Source: Euhalothece natronophila Z-M001 (GTDB lineage Bacteria; Cyanobacteriota; Cyanobacteriia; Cyanobacteriales; Rubidibacteraceae). Taken from it: DNA of 64,000 bases. The translations under genes were made by a program, and so were the position numbers. A model generated the notes under the pieces. It was not told the origin of the DNA. It saw nothing but the letters and a program-made list of their open reading frames with translations, and searched no databases. Location: the NCBI RefSeq assembly GCF_007904085.1, contig NZ_CP042326.1, positions 2,728,001-2,792,000 of the forward strand. Reading direction: 5' to 3'. This document shows positions 35,581-44,530 of the stretch, in pieces; positions within the stretch are counted from its first letter, which is position 1, and every line of letters begins with the position of its first letter.

Positions 35581-36060
35581 CTATTTAGTGATAGATTCTA
35601 CTTTAATTTCTTCTAATAAACCACTGCAAGCATCCAGTAAAAGATCAATGACATGATTAAACCCTTCGGGGCCGCCATAATAGGGATCAGGAACTTCTTT
35701 GTCCCGATAATTTTTGGCATAATCACACATCATCTTAATTTTATCCCTATATTGTTTCTTGGGATCAAGGGAAATTAAATCCCAATAATTATCTCGATCC
35801 ATGGCTAAAATTAAATCATATTTTTCAAAGTCACTGGGATAAAATTGGCGACCTTTTCCTATTAATTGAATGCCCCGTGCTTTGGCGGCTGCTTTCATGC
35901 GAGAGTCAGGGGGTTCTCCAATATGATAATCGGCAGTTCCAGCCGAATCGCAAATAATTTGGTCACTTAACCCTTCTTGTTCCACTAAATAACGCATGAT
36001 GTTTTCGGCAGAAGGTGAGCGACAAATATTGCCAAGACAGACAAAGAGAAGTTTATACAT
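35581..36060 (-). CDS. low-molecular-weight protein-tyrosine phosphatase
   Basis: A 159-residue LMW-PTP with the P-loop VCLGNICRSPSAE (nucleophile Cys8, Arg14) and the acid Asp in EVPDPYYGG. It dephosphorylates tyrosine or arsenate-like substrates in the cytosol; the actual target is unknown. It follows a long hypothetical gene on the same strand by 9 bp. Confidence 0.92.
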   Translation of the reverse strand: MYKLLFVCLGNICRSPSAENIMRYLVEQEGLSDQIICDSAGTADYHIGEPPDSRMKAAAKARGIQLIGKGRQFYPSDFEKYDLILAMDRDNYWDLISLDPKKQYRDKIKMMCDYAKNYRDKEVPDPYYGGPEGFNHVIDLLLDACSGLLEEIKVESITK

Positions 36061-36069
36061 TGTTATTTC

Positions 36070-37113
36070 TTATGATTCTTGATTCTCATCAATAATTTTG
36101 AGGCGAACTACGCGATCGCTGCTTTCATCTAACGGCACTTCAATGGTATCATTACTGAGCTTTTCTAAAGCACTAAGTAGCCCTCGCAAATGGGGATTAC
36201 TTGCCCCTGTTTCTACATAGAGACGATCCGCTAAACTTCCCACTCGTTTCCAAGTGGTATATAGTTTTGCCACTACTTGTTCTAAATTGGTGGCTTGTTT
36301 CACTAAATCAGAAGCGGTGTTTAAGCAGTCGAGGCGTAGGGCTTCTTCTAAAGCCATTTCCATATCAAGATCAGCATTATGAATGGCTTGCACTTGTGCG
36401 GCGGCATCAAGATACTTAGAAAGATTTTTTGCTTCTGAGGTTAATTGTTTAACGGTATCCACATCAGGATTTTCTGATGCTTCTTGTTGAATGGATTTTA
36501 AGTGAGATTCAGGTAACTTTTCTAATTCTTTCACTAAAGGGGCAACATAACGGGGAGAAAGAGAACCGCTTTCGGTTTTTTCCTTGACAGTATCAGGAAC
36601 TAACTCCGAACTCATTGCTGTCCATTGATCCGATAATTCCTTGACTTCCCGACGAGTAATGCGATCGCCGTTTTCTGCCGCTTCTGAGACTAATTTTTGC
36701 ACTTCGGGATCAGAGTTTGCCGTTTCCACAAACGCCCGTTTACTAAACTTATTAATGGAACTTGCCTGTAATTGTCCTTCTTGTAGGAGAGTATCAGCGC
36801 TATTGGCAAGTTGAATTAGGGAATAGGCTTGGCTTTTACTGATTTCCCGTTGTTTTAACCAATTGAGAAAGCCGTTTCCTCTGCCTTCTCCCCCTTTCTT
36901 TTCGCGATCGCGCACCGCCCGCAAAATGCGACCACGCCAAATATCTGTTTGTAAATCAAATCGTTCACAAACTAACCAAGCTTCATCAAGACGCTGTTGA
37001 AACTCACTCTCTTCTACCTCATCATCTTCAGGATCAGGGAGTTGAAACTCTAGATCAGTAGGGGTTTCTAAGGCAGCGGCAATTTCGGAAGTGGTTTCAG
37101 GAAGATCGCTCAT
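36070..37113 (-). CDS. hypothetical helical protein with HTH-like segment, 347 aa
   Basis: Not recognised. The N terminus is acidic (LEFQLPDPEDDEVEESEFQ). Residues about 80-110 (LNWLKQREISKSQAYSLIQL) look like a helix-turn-helix, and the rest is helical and coiled-coil-like. The general plan resembles ParB/KorB-like DNA-binding proteins, but no ParB catalytic box is visible. It is upstream of the phosphatase gene and divergent from gdhA with an 87-bp intergenic space. Confidence 0.6.
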   Translation of the reverse strand: MSDLPETTSEIAAALETPTDLEFQLPDPEDDEVEESEFQQRLDEAWLVCERFDLQTDIWRGRILRAVRDREKKGGEGRGNGFLNWLKQREISKSQAYSLIQLANSADTLLQEGQLQASSINKFSKRAFVETANSDPEVQKLVSEAAENGDRITRREVKELSDQWTAMSSELVPDTVKEKTESGSLSPRYVAPLVKELEKLPESHLKSIQQEASENPDVDTVKQLTSEAKNLSKYLDAAAQVQAIHNADLDMEMALEEALRLDCLNTASDLVKQATNLEQVVAKLYTTWKRVGSLADRLYVETGASNPHLRGLLSALEKLSNDTIEVPLDESSDRVVRLKIIDENQES

Positions 37114-37200
37114 AATCAGTTGAAAATTTTAGTTGCTTTTGAAATAAGGAACATGATCAATGATAATTGGCATGAGGTCACTCGTTAAGGAAAATTTGGA

Positions 37201-38463
37201 ATGCCTGATTCCCCATTATTAACAGAAGCAAGCAGCCGTCTTGAACCTGCCCTCAAATACGCTGAAGTTTCTGAGGAAATTATTACAGAACTTCAATTCC
37301 CAAAATCAAGTCTTTCAGTTTCCATTCCCGTGCGTCTTGATGATGGCAGTCTTAAGATGTTTCAAGGCTATCGCGTGCGCTACAACGATAATCGTGGCCC
37401 CACTAAAGGAGGGATTCGCTATCATCCTCAGGTGTCTCTAGATGAAGTGGAATCTCTGGCTTTCTGGATGACATTTAAGTGTGCCTTAATGAATTTGCCT
37501 TATGGAGGCGGTAAAGGGGGAATTACGGTTAATGCAAGGAGTCTTTCTAAAGGGGAATTAGAACGCCTTTCTCGGGGCTATATTAGCGCGATCGCGGACT
37601 TTATTGGCCCAGACAAAGATATCCCTGCACCAGATATGTACACTAACGCTACCATTATGGGCTGGATGATGGATCAATATAGCACCATCAAACGTCAAAT
37701 TACCCCAGGGGTAGTCACAGGGAAACCCATTAGCATGGGGGGGAGTCAAGGAAGAGAAACTGCTACCTCAGTGGGGGCATTTGAAGTCATTAACACCCTT
37801 CTCGCCAAATTTGAACAAACTCCCCAAAAAACCACTGTTGCCATTCAAGGGTTTGGGAATGTCGGCGCAACCCTTGCCCAACTTCTCTCCCAAGTAGGCT
37901 ATCGGGTGGTTGCGGTGAGTGACTCCCAAGGAGGAATTTATGCTTCTAAAGGGCTAGATATTCCCAGTATCCGCCGTTATAAATTTGCCAATCAAGGCTT
38001 ACAAGCGGTGTACTGTGAAAATAGTGTTTGTAATATTGTTGAACATGAAGTGATTAGTAATGCTGATCTCCTGAAACTAGATGTGGATGTTCTCATCCCG
38101 GCAGCATTAGAAAATCAAATTACCCGTGAAAATGCCAATCAAATTCAAGCAAAATATATTTTTGAAGTAGCAAATGGCCCCACTACTTCTGAAGCAGATG
38201 CCATTTTAGAAGAAAACGAGTGTTATGTCTTCCCTGATATTTTAGTGAATGCAGGTGGCGTAACTGTCAGTTATTTTGAATGGGTACAAAATCGTAGTGG
38301 CTACTATTGGACAGCAGAAAAAGTGAATCAGCGCTTGAAAGAACGCATGAATATTGAAACTGAACAAACTTGGTCAATTGCTCAAGAGTTTAGCGTTTCT
38401 ATGCGTAATGCTTGTTATATTCATGCCCTCAATCGTCTAGGAGAAACAAGAACAAGTAGGTGA
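37201..38463 (+). CDS. gdhA: Glu/Leu/Phe/Val dehydrogenase, 3' end altered by an element
   Basis: A 420-residue glutamate dehydrogenase-type protein with RGPTKGGIRYHP, the Lys in PYGGGKGGITV, PAPDMYTN and the nucleotide-binding AIQGFGNVGATLAQLL. It interconverts 2-oxoglutarate and glutamate. The C terminus ALNRLGETRTSR is shorter than I expect (family members usually run a dozen or so residues past this point), and the TGA stop lies at the right end of TnpB element 4. The insertion probably replaced the last residues. Activity may be retained because the core is intact. Confidence 0.88.
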   Translation: MPDSPLLTEASSRLEPALKYAEVSEEIITELQFPKSSLSVSIPVRLDDGSLKMFQGYRVRYNDNRGPTKGGIRYHPQVSLDEVESLAFWMTFKCALMNLPYGGGKGGITVNARSLSKGELERLSRGYISAIADFIGPDKDIPAPDMYTNATIMGWMMDQYSTIKRQITPGVVTGKPISMGGSQGRETATSVGAFEVINTLLAKFEQTPQKTTVAIQGFGNVGATLAQLLSQVGYRVVAVSDSQGGIYASKGLDIPSIRRYKFANQGLQAVYCENSVCNIVEHEVISNADLLKLDVDVLIPAALENQITRENANQIQAKYIFEVANGPTTSEADAILEENECYVFPDILVNAGGVTVSYFEWVQNRSGYYWTAEKVNQRLKERMNIETEQTWSIAQEFSVSMRNACYIHALNRLGETRTSR

Positions 38464-39845
38464 ATTACCCACAACCAATCACTTCGTGATGTGGTTGGAC
38501 GGGGCGTATAAACGTCTGGGGAAATCCTCACTTCCTCGTCGCTTCGCTCCTGCGTCGCTGCGTCCAGACGACAGCCCCTTGGCTTCTCAGCAGCACCTTT
38601 CTCTTGCGCTTCGGTTCGTAACTGAGCTTTACTACTGGCGTTCATCCCTACCGCCAAATTTCTTATATTTCTAGCTGCGTTTTGATCTCTATCCATTGAT
38701 AACCCACAATGAGGACAGTTATGGATTCTTTCCGATAGCTTTTTCGGAACTGTCTTGCCACAACCTGAACAATTCTGTGATGTATTTTTGGGGTTAACTT
38801 CTATCGTTAACTGTCCAGCATTTTCGGCTTTGACAGCTAATCTACTCAGAAAATTTCCCCAACCAGCATCATAGATTGATTTGCTTAGTCTAGTTTTAGC
38901 AAGTCCCTTAATGTTGAGTTTTTCATGGGCAATGACATCTCCTTGATTAAGAATTAATTTAATAGTGTTAAAGTGGAAATCTTTTCTCTGTCTAGCAACT
39001 TTTTGATGATGTTTTCCAAGTTGCTTGACTGCTTTTTGATAGCGTTTACTTCCTTTCTGACGACGAGATACCTTCTGCTGTAGCTTTTTGAGTCTTTCTT
39101 GTCCTTTTCGATAAAACTGAGGGATTTCTACTTTTTCACCTTCAGAAGTTACCAAAAAATCTTTTAAGCCCATATCAATACCTAGCGTATTCTCTGAGGT
39201 GGGAGTTATATCTATAGTTGATTCTGGTACGTTTGTATCTTCGAGAGAAAGTGTCAAGTAATAGCCATCAGCTTTCCTAGTTATTTGTGCTGTTTTAATC
39301 TTAAAACCATCAGGAATCGGGCGGTGCTTAATGAACTTAACTGTCCCAAATTTAGGTAAATTAATCTGATTATCTTGGACACAATTAGCTTTAACTTGCG
39401 GAAAAAGTATAGTCCGATAACGTCCTTTTCCTTTGAATCTAGGTTTTCCTGATTTCTTCCCACTCTTATCCCCCCTAAGCCAACGTTGAAAAGCCAAATC
39501 AACTCTTTTAACACAGTCTTGAAGGACTTGTGACTGGATTTGGCAATACCAAGGTCTATCTTTTTTAAGCTGAGTTAGACTTTGTTTTTGAGAGAAATAG
39601 GTGGGACGGTCAGATAATTCTGGAAGATGACAGATTAAAGGACAAGAATTGACCGCCGTTCTATGAGTTTCCCACCAATCAAAGCGTTGACCTAACAGGT
39701 AGTTGTATTGACACCTTAATAATTCTAGCCATTTCTCAATCTTGGCTATTTGCTCTTTGTCAGGTTTTAGGCGATACTGATAGGAAAATCGCATTGCGGT
39801 ATCTGTCTTTTCTGTTATCAATTGATTATAACATGATGCCACCAT
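38421..39845 (-). CDS. tnpB: TnpB RNA-guided endonuclease (copy 4), reads into gdhA
   Basis: A 474-residue TnpB of a third subfamily, with LRCQYNYLLGQRFDWWETHR. RuvC residues are intact in LGIDMGLKDFLVT, IAHEKLNIKGL and MDRDQNAARNIRN; the zinc ribbon is CSGCG...CPHCG. The conserved protein ends near residue 395 (RNLAVGMNASS). The last 75 residues are a translation of the omega-RNA scaffold and of 43 bp of gdhA antisense, so the stop is outside the element. Start may be at 39794 (MRFSYQYRLKP), which fits other TnpBs better than the 39845 frame. Confidence 0.88.
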   Translation of the reverse strand: MVASCYNQLITEKTDTAMRFSYQYRLKPDKEQIAKIEKWLELLRCQYNYLLGQRFDWWETHRTAVNSCPLICHLPELSDRPTYFSQKQSLTQLKKDRPWYCQIQSQVLQDCVKRVDLAFQRWLRGDKSGKKSGKPRFKGKGRYRTILFPQVKANCVQDNQINLPKFGTVKFIKHRPIPDGFKIKTAQITRKADGYYLTLSLEDTNVPESTIDITPTSENTLGIDMGLKDFLVTSEGEKVEIPQFYRKGQERLKKLQQKVSRRQKGSKRYQKAVKQLGKHHQKVARQRKDFHFNTIKLILNQGDVIAHEKLNIKGLAKTRLSKSIYDAGWGNFLSRLAVKAENAGQLTIEVNPKNTSQNCSGCGKTVPKKLSERIHNCPHCGLSMDRDQNAARNIRNLAVGMNASSKAQLRTEAQEKGAAEKPRGCRLDAATQERSDEEVRISPDVYTPRPTTSRSDWLWVIHLLVLVSPRRLRA

Positions 39846-40025
39846 CTCGACAACACTATGAAAAAAATGACTTTAAGATGTACTGAAGAAGAACATCAAC
39901 AGCTTCTCTCTTACTGCAAACATAAGGGAAGAAGCCACGCAGGAAGTAATAAGAGAACCGATCAGGAAGTTATCAATCTCAGCCGGAGCTTTAGTGAGGA
40001 TATTGAACCCCCTCGATTGATGGCG
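38461..40025 (-). mobile_element. IS200/IS605-type element 4 with tnpB and a broken RHH gene
   Basis: The right end abuts the gdhA stop: a stem CAACCA / TGGTTG at 38472-38497, then GGACGGGGCGTATAAACGTC and a longer stem CGTCTGG / CCAGACG near 38510-38574. It lacks the TTGAC of elements 1-3. tnpB runs on the reverse strand with a divergent frameshifted RHH gene at its left end. Boundaries are approximate and there is no tnpA. Confidence 0.55.
39858..40022 (+). pseudogene. frameshifted small RHH gene next to tnpB copy 4
   Basis: ATG 39858 encodes MKKMTLRCTEEEHQQLLSYC and KHKGR. The annotated frame then loses similarity, but the +2 frame continues as ATQEVIREPIRKL, the second half of an RHH domain like that at 28659, to TGA near 40021. 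A single-base indel in GGGAAGAAGCC explains it. The start lies 12 bp from the long tnpB frame, head to head. Confidence 0.6.
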
Positions 40026-40027
40026 AT

Positions 40028-40066
40028 TCATCCCCACCTAATCGCAGGCGATGTAGATGGGGGATT
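40028..40066. repeat. right-end-like hairpin GATTCATCCCC...GGGGGATTCTCGC
   Basis: CATCCCC pairs with GGGGGAT/GATGGGG around a GC-rich loop, followed by ATTCTCGCCC. This resembles the hairpin plus GATTCTTG of element right ends 1 and 2. It lies between the broken RHH gene and the EI24 gene and may be a solo end or the distal end of element 4. Confidence 0.4.
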
Positions 40067-40079
40067 CTCGCCCATCTTG

Positions 40080-40904
40080 CTAAATTAGAGACTCCTTTTT
40101 CCGTCTTTTGAAAAAAACGCGATCGCTGAGTAATAAAGTTCCTCCCATCACACAAAAAGGAATGGTTAGTAAGTTTAATAAAGGAACACTAATTAAGAAT
40201 AGACAGGAGAAACTAAAACTCCCACTAGCAGGTAAATTACCATAAACCATTTTTAATTTACCTCGAAAGGAAAATCGTCGTCTTTCAAGGGGGCCATCAA
40301 AAAAGTCTAAGCAAATAATAGTTGCCGTGAGGGTTAAACCACCAATTGTGCTAGCAATTGTTCCAATGCCTGGGAAAAAATTAATGAAAAAGAGAATAAT
40401 TCCCCCAGTCACAGCTAACAATATTTTCTTGAGTTCAAATAATACCGCGCGAAAGATATCTTCTAAAAGCCCTACCTCAATATTTTCGGCGTTTCCTAAA
40501 CGTATTTTTTCAACTTCTTCAGAGAGTTTTCCATACCAAGGAGAGCCTAAAATACTTCCAAATTGCAGTAATATAAACCCCACTACAATTAAAAATATAA
40601 CTGTTAAGAAAAATTTAAGTAACCATCCCAGAAACAGGATCAAATCTTCTAAAAAATTTAACCAGTTAGGAAGATCGGCAATGGCTTGGTTAATATTTTC
40701 AGAAAGAGTCATGGTGAAACTTTCAATGGTATTCCAGCCCCAATAGATAATACTTCCATAAAGAAGAATACCAATTACTAAGTTAACGAGAATGGGGATA
40801 ATGAGATACTGCCATAAATAGGGTTTTCTTAATAAAAGCGCGATCGCGCGAAAGGGATAAATTGCCCCGCTGATTAAGCCAAATCCATCTAGTATTCTCA
40901 ACAT
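40080..40904 (-). CDS. EI24/CysZ-like integral membrane protein
   Basis: A 274-residue protein with about six hydrophobic segments and the N-terminal pattern GLISGAIYPFRAIALLLRKP, typical of the EI24 domain family that includes the sulfate transporter CysZ. Residues FFINFFPGIGTIASTIGG also fit. Substrate is not predictable. It is the last gene of a reverse-strand run with the HDAC-like and uppP genes upstream. Confidence 0.75.
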   Translation of the reverse strand: MLRILDGFGLISGAIYPFRAIALLLRKPYLWQYLIIPILVNLVIGILLYGSIIYWGWNTIESFTMTLSENINQAIADLPNWLNFLEDLILFLGWLLKFFLTVIFLIVVGFILLQFGSILGSPWYGKLSEEVEKIRLGNAENIEVGLLEDIFRAVLFELKKILLAVTGGIILFFINFFPGIGTIASTIGGLTLTATIICLDFFDGPLERRRFSFRGKLKMVYGNLPASGSFSFSCLFLISVPLLNLLTIPFCVMGGTLLLSDRVFFKRRKKESLI

Positions 40905-40940
40905 ATTATAATTTCTGTAATCAAAAAGACGACAAAATTT

Positions 40941-41846
40941 TTATTCAAAAACTGCTGTAGCTGCCCGATGCAAAAGGCTATGGCGATAAGCTAAGGTGTT
41001 TAAATCATCACTGTAACCCCCACCAATAACACAAGCAGTAGGATATCCTGCAGCTAAACAGGTACTTAAAACAGCGCGATCGCGCCGATAAATTCCCCAA
41101 TCACTTAAGGCTAATTTGCCCAACCGATCTTCCACATGAGGATCAACCCCTGCATCATAAAGCACTAAATCCGGTTTCACGGCACTTAAAACATCAGGTA
41201 ACTGTTTTGCCAAAATCTGTAAATAGCCATCATCATCTAATCCGATGGGTAAGGGAATATCAAGATCACTGGCTTGCTTACGACTGGGAAAGTTGTCCCC
41301 ACAGTGCATGGAAAAGGTAAACACTCGCGGATCATTTTGAAAAACAAAGGCAGTGCCATCTCCCTGATGCACATCGAGATCAACAATTAGAATCTGTTTC
41401 ACTAATTCCAACTCCAGCATAACGGCAGCCGCCACCGCTAAATCATTAAAAATACAAAAGCCTGATCCATAGTCGGGAAAAGCATGATGAGTTCCCCCTG
41501 CCGTATTACAAGCGATGCCATGTTCTAACGCTAACTGCGCCGTTAAAATTGTGCCGCCAATGGCTAAACAAGTGCGGTGAACTAACTCCTTACTCCAAGG
41601 AAGTCCAATCCGTCTTTGAACTTTTTTGTCTAGAGTTCCTTCATAATATCCCTGAATATAGTCTGGTGTATGAATCAGTTTTAACCATTCCTGAGGGGGT
41701 ACTTCTGGTTGATGAACCTGTTGCGGTTGAATAATGCCCTCGGCTAACAAGATATCGTGAAGAATCCCAAATTTTGACATTGGGAAACGATGCCCCGGGG
41801 GAAGTGGGGTAACATAATGAGGATGATAGACAATCGGTAACGACAT
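40941..41846 (-). CDS. histone deacetylase-family amidohydrolase
   Basis: A 301-residue class II-like HDAC homologue. Zinc ligands and catalytic residues are in AGGTHHAFPDYGSGFCIFND, LDVHQGDGTAF and YDAGVDPHVEDRLG, followed by VIGGGYSDD. Bacterial members deacetylate polyamines or small molecules, or lysines in proteins; the substrate is unknown. Its ATG directly follows the uppP stop (positions 41846/41847), so the two are coupled. Confidence 0.9.
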   Translation of the reverse strand: MSLPIVYHPHYVTPLPPGHRFPMSKFGILHDILLAEGIIQPQQVHQPEVPPQEWLKLIHTPDYIQGYYEGTLDKKVQRRIGLPWSKELVHRTCLAIGGTILTAQLALEHGIACNTAGGTHHAFPDYGSGFCIFNDLAVAAAVMLELELVKQILIVDLDVHQGDGTAFVFQNDPRVFTFSMHCGDNFPSRKQASDLDIPLPIGLDDDGYLQILAKQLPDVLSAVKPDLVLYDAGVDPHVEDRLGKLALSDWGIYRRDRAVLSTCLAAGYPTACVIGGGYSDDLNTLAYRHSLLHRAATAVFE

Positions 41847-42803
41847 TTAGCCAAAATCAGTAGAAAATACGCCTCGAAAGCTGCCAATGGCAACAATTAC
41901 CGCTAAAGCCCAAACATAAAAGGAGAAAAAGCGAAATTTGGCTTTATAAAGTAGAATCACAACCAGATATAAAGCAAAAATTCCTACAATTGCTGAGACC
42001 ACAAAACCAATAAACATGGGGAGAAAGCCAATATTATCCCAAGCATCTGCCTCAATCACTTCAATCACTTGTAGCAAGGTTGCCCCAAGAATTGTGGGAA
42101 AGGCAATGAAAAAACTATATTCCGCAGCCCACTGTCGTTTCATTCCAGCAAAGAGAGAAAAGGAAATCGTCATTCCACTACGGCTGAGACCTGGCATTAA
42201 GGAAAGGGCTTGTCCCACTCCAATAATACTAGCAACCAAAGGATTCATTTCCCGTAATCCTACCTTTTGATGCCGCTTGTAGTCAGTGTACCAAAGTAAG
42301 ATGCCTGTGATAGTCAAAGTTAGCGCGATCGCGAGGGGTTGAGCAAATACTGCCTTAAACAGCGATCGCATCGGAAACCCAATTAAGGCTGTCACCACAA
42401 CCGAAAGCATCCCTAAAATGGCAAGGCGTAAATATAGATAGCGATTATCACCCCGTTCCCCACTAGGCAATATTAAGGGACGAATTTCTTTTCCTAATAA
42501 GGAGAGACTCAGGGGTTCGCGACGAGAAGTAGTAAGCGTCGTGAGAAATTGAATTGTATCTTGCCAAACCTTAATAATAAAACGGCTTAAACTTTGACGA
42601 AAGACGACTGCAATGGAAATCAGAGTTCCCACATGAACAATTAGATCAAAAAAAATCATTTCAGGGCTTTCTGCTGGCGGTAAAGCCGAACCTCGCTGAC
42701 TTAACCAATGCTGAGTCAAAACCAGATGACTGGTTGAACTAACAGGGAAAAACATAAAGATTCCTTGAATTACACCTAATAAAATTGATTCCAATATAGT
42801 CAT
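41847..42803 (-). CDS. uppP: undecaprenyl-diphosphatase
   Basis: Recycles the lipid carrier undecaprenyl diphosphate in cell wall synthesis. The 318-residue membrane protein has FFPVSSTSHLVL near the N terminus and the second active segment MPGLSRSGMTISFSLFAG, with eight or so membrane helices. It is longer than the E. coli protein because of a loop at residues about 95-115. Directly followed by the HDAC-like gene. Confidence 0.95.
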   Translation of the reverse strand: MTILESILLGVIQGIFMFFPVSSTSHLVLTQHWLSQRGSALPPAESPEMIFFDLIVHVGTLISIAVVFRQSLSRFIIKVWQDTIQFLTTLTTSRREPLSLSLLGKEIRPLILPSGERGDNRYLYLRLAILGMLSVVVTALIGFPMRSLFKAVFAQPLAIALTLTITGILLWYTDYKRHQKVGLREMNPLVASIIGVGQALSLMPGLSRSGMTISFSLFAGMKRQWAAEYSFFIAFPTILGATLLQVIEVIEADAWDNIGFLPMFIGFVVSAIVGIFALYLVVILLYKAKFRFFSFYVWALAVIVAIGSFRGVFSTDFG

Positions 42804-42835
42804 AAACTGAAGGAAAGTTTCAAGATCACGTTAAT

Positions 42836-43510
42836 TTAATCAGAAGCGTTGCTTCTTGCAAATGCTTTTTGCCTAAGTTTAATACTACCTTCACTATTGC
42901 GGATAACAATTTCTGCAGTACGATTTCCTTGCTGACAAATATAAAACCCTTCAGGAGATTCTGGGATAATAGTGCCACTTTCACAACTACCACCTTCTTC
43001 TGCAGAAATAAAATCAATTAGCGGTCGATTTTGCCAACTTTCACTATTTCCCTCATTGGAATAATTGCCATCACTGGTAAAGCCTGGCCCCCACCGATAA
43101 ATAACTCTCGGCCCCTGCCAAACTGTACTGGTGGTAGGTTCAGCAATTCGATATACTACCTTATCATCAAAATTAGGAATCGTTAGAATAAGAATTGGAG
43201 TTTGATTAGAAGCTGTACTTCTAGATATTTTACTTCCTTCTGGCACGTCATTATTTGGATCATCAGAAATAGTGTCTGCCATTTTTATTTCCTCTGCGAT
43301 AAAATCTAAGGCCCGATTAATCTCTTGTCGTCTTAAAGTTTGTCGCTCATTCCTAGCATTTCTCTGCAATAGTGTATCTAAACCAATGCTAGAACCTGCC
43401 ACTAAAATTCCTGTAATGACAATTGCAACTAATAGCTCAGTGAGCGTAAACCCTGAATTTTGTTTCTTAGAAGCTAAACAATTAATCTGATTAAGTCTCA
43501 TTGATTTCAT
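42836..43510 (-). CDS. type IV pseudopilin, PilW/HpsC-like
   Basis: A 224-residue prepilin-type protein with the peptidase site SGFTLTELLVAIVITGILVA after an 18-residue leader; cleavage falls before Phe. The rest is a globular head with cysteines at CESGTIIPESPEGFYIC. It overlaps the upstream FimT/GspH-like gene by 4 bp. In filamentous cyanobacteria similar pairs serve polysaccharide secretion; here a minor pilin role in twitching or secretion is equally likely. Confidence 0.78.
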   Translation of the reverse strand: MKSMRLNQINCLASKKQNSGFTLTELLVAIVITGILVAGSSIGLDTLLQRNARNERQTLRRQEINRALDFIAEEIKMADTISDDPNNDVPEGSKISRSTASNQTPILILTIPNFDDKVVYRIAEPTTSTVWQGPRVIYRWGPGFTSDGNYSNEGNSESWQNRPLIDFISAEEGGSCESGTIIPESPEGFYICQQGNRTAEIVIRNSEGSIKLRQKAFARSNASD

Positions 43511-43986
43511 AGTTTTTGGCAGCGCGGACTGGCACTACTGTCATAAATTCCTTCTCTAATAATTCCTAACGGCATTGAAATTGCTAGGCATTTTTGTTGC
43601 GTTACTGCCTCACTAGAAAAGTGAATCGTATTATTATTATTGGTATTGCCTCGAAATCCAAAGGTAATTGTTGAGCCACCAGAAAAGCCCACTGTTACGG
43701 GCTCAGGTAAAGTTCGTGTTGAAACACAAGATGTCACCGTTACAGGGGATGCTTCAGCATTAATCGTTACCTGGCAAATTGCACTGCGACGAATGGCTTC
43801 TCGTTGAGCTTGTCGTAATGCCCCTCGAACCTCGCTTAGAGAATAATCTAACTGGCTTCGTCGATACCAGCCCAAAAAGTTAGGAGCAGAAATCGCACTC
43901 AGAATCCCAATCAGAAAAAGGACAACAAGAATTTCAAAAAGTGTAAATCCTTGTTGCTTCTTGTTGTAAAAGGCAAAGGTTAACAT
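43507..43986 (-). CDS. GspH/FimT-family pseudopilin
   Basis: A 159-residue prepilin with the cleavage motif QQGFTLFEILVVLFLIGIL near residue 12 and GRAN-type helix continuing to RRSQLDYSLSEVRGALRQAQ. The C-terminal head has a Cys pair (CLAIS...CQKL) that could form a disulfide. It is the first gene of the two-gene pseudopilin operon and overlaps its partner by ATGA. Confidence 0.82.
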   Translation of the reverse strand: MLTFAFYNKKQQGFTLFEILVVLFLIGILSAISAPNFLGWYRRSQLDYSLSEVRGALRQAQREAIRRSAICQVTINAEASPVTVTSCVSTRTLPEPVTVGFSGGSTITFGFRGNTNNNNTIHFSSEAVTQQKCLAISMPLGIIREGIYDSSASPRCQKL

Positions 43987-44082
43987 CCCAAATCTCGCTA
44001 TGGGTGAGTAATTTTCTACTTAATTTAGCACTTTTAAGGTAAAAAGGGATTGAGAAAACTAGAAGAATTATTCTTTTTGACA

Positions 44083-44436
44083 ATGCCAAATTGGTCTTGC
44101 ATGAAAAACTGTGGCGCTTGTTGCTACCTTGAACCGTCCGAGCGTCCCGAATTAGAAGACTATCTCTCTTGGGAGGAGTTAAAGCAGTACCATGATTTAG
44201 TGGGGGAAGATGGTTGGTGTGTTCATTATCAAAAGGAAACCAAAACTTGTGGTATCTATGAACAGCGTCCCTCTTTTTGTCGCGTTAGTGCCGAGAATTT
44301 TAAGCGGATGTTTGGGGTAAATCGGGAGGAGTTTGATGAATTTGCGATTGATTGCTGTTGTGAGCATATTGCCAGTCTTTATGGGGAGGATAGTGAGGAA
44401 ATGACTCGCTATTTGGAATTAGTTGATCATGAATGA
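44083..44436 (+). CDS. YkgJ-family cysteine cluster protein
   Basis: From ATG 44083 a 117-residue protein MPNWSCMKNCGACCYLEPSE with further cysteines at WCVHY, CGIYEQRPSFC and CCCEH, the CxxxC-type cluster of YkgJ/DUF family zinc or iron-sulfur proteins. The longer TTG frame at 44050 adds 11 residues that do not fit the family start. Function is unknown. Confidence 0.82.
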   Translation: MPNWSCMKNCGACCYLEPSERPELEDYLSWEELKQYHDLVGEDGWCVHYQKETKTCGIYEQRPSFCRVSAENFKRMFGVNREEFDEFAIDCCCEHIASLYGEDSEEMTRYLELVDHE

Positions 44437-44530
44437 ACTCATGCTTTTTTTAACGTTCTGCATAGCTTCCTGTGGAATTATCAACCACGATACAATGTAG
44501 CAGGACTTTCTGTAGAATTAATAACTAGCC

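Noticed and set aside
42826-43017. Small reverse-strand ORF inside the pseudopilin gene
   Set aside because: It is an out-of-frame shadow of the recognised prepilin sequence.
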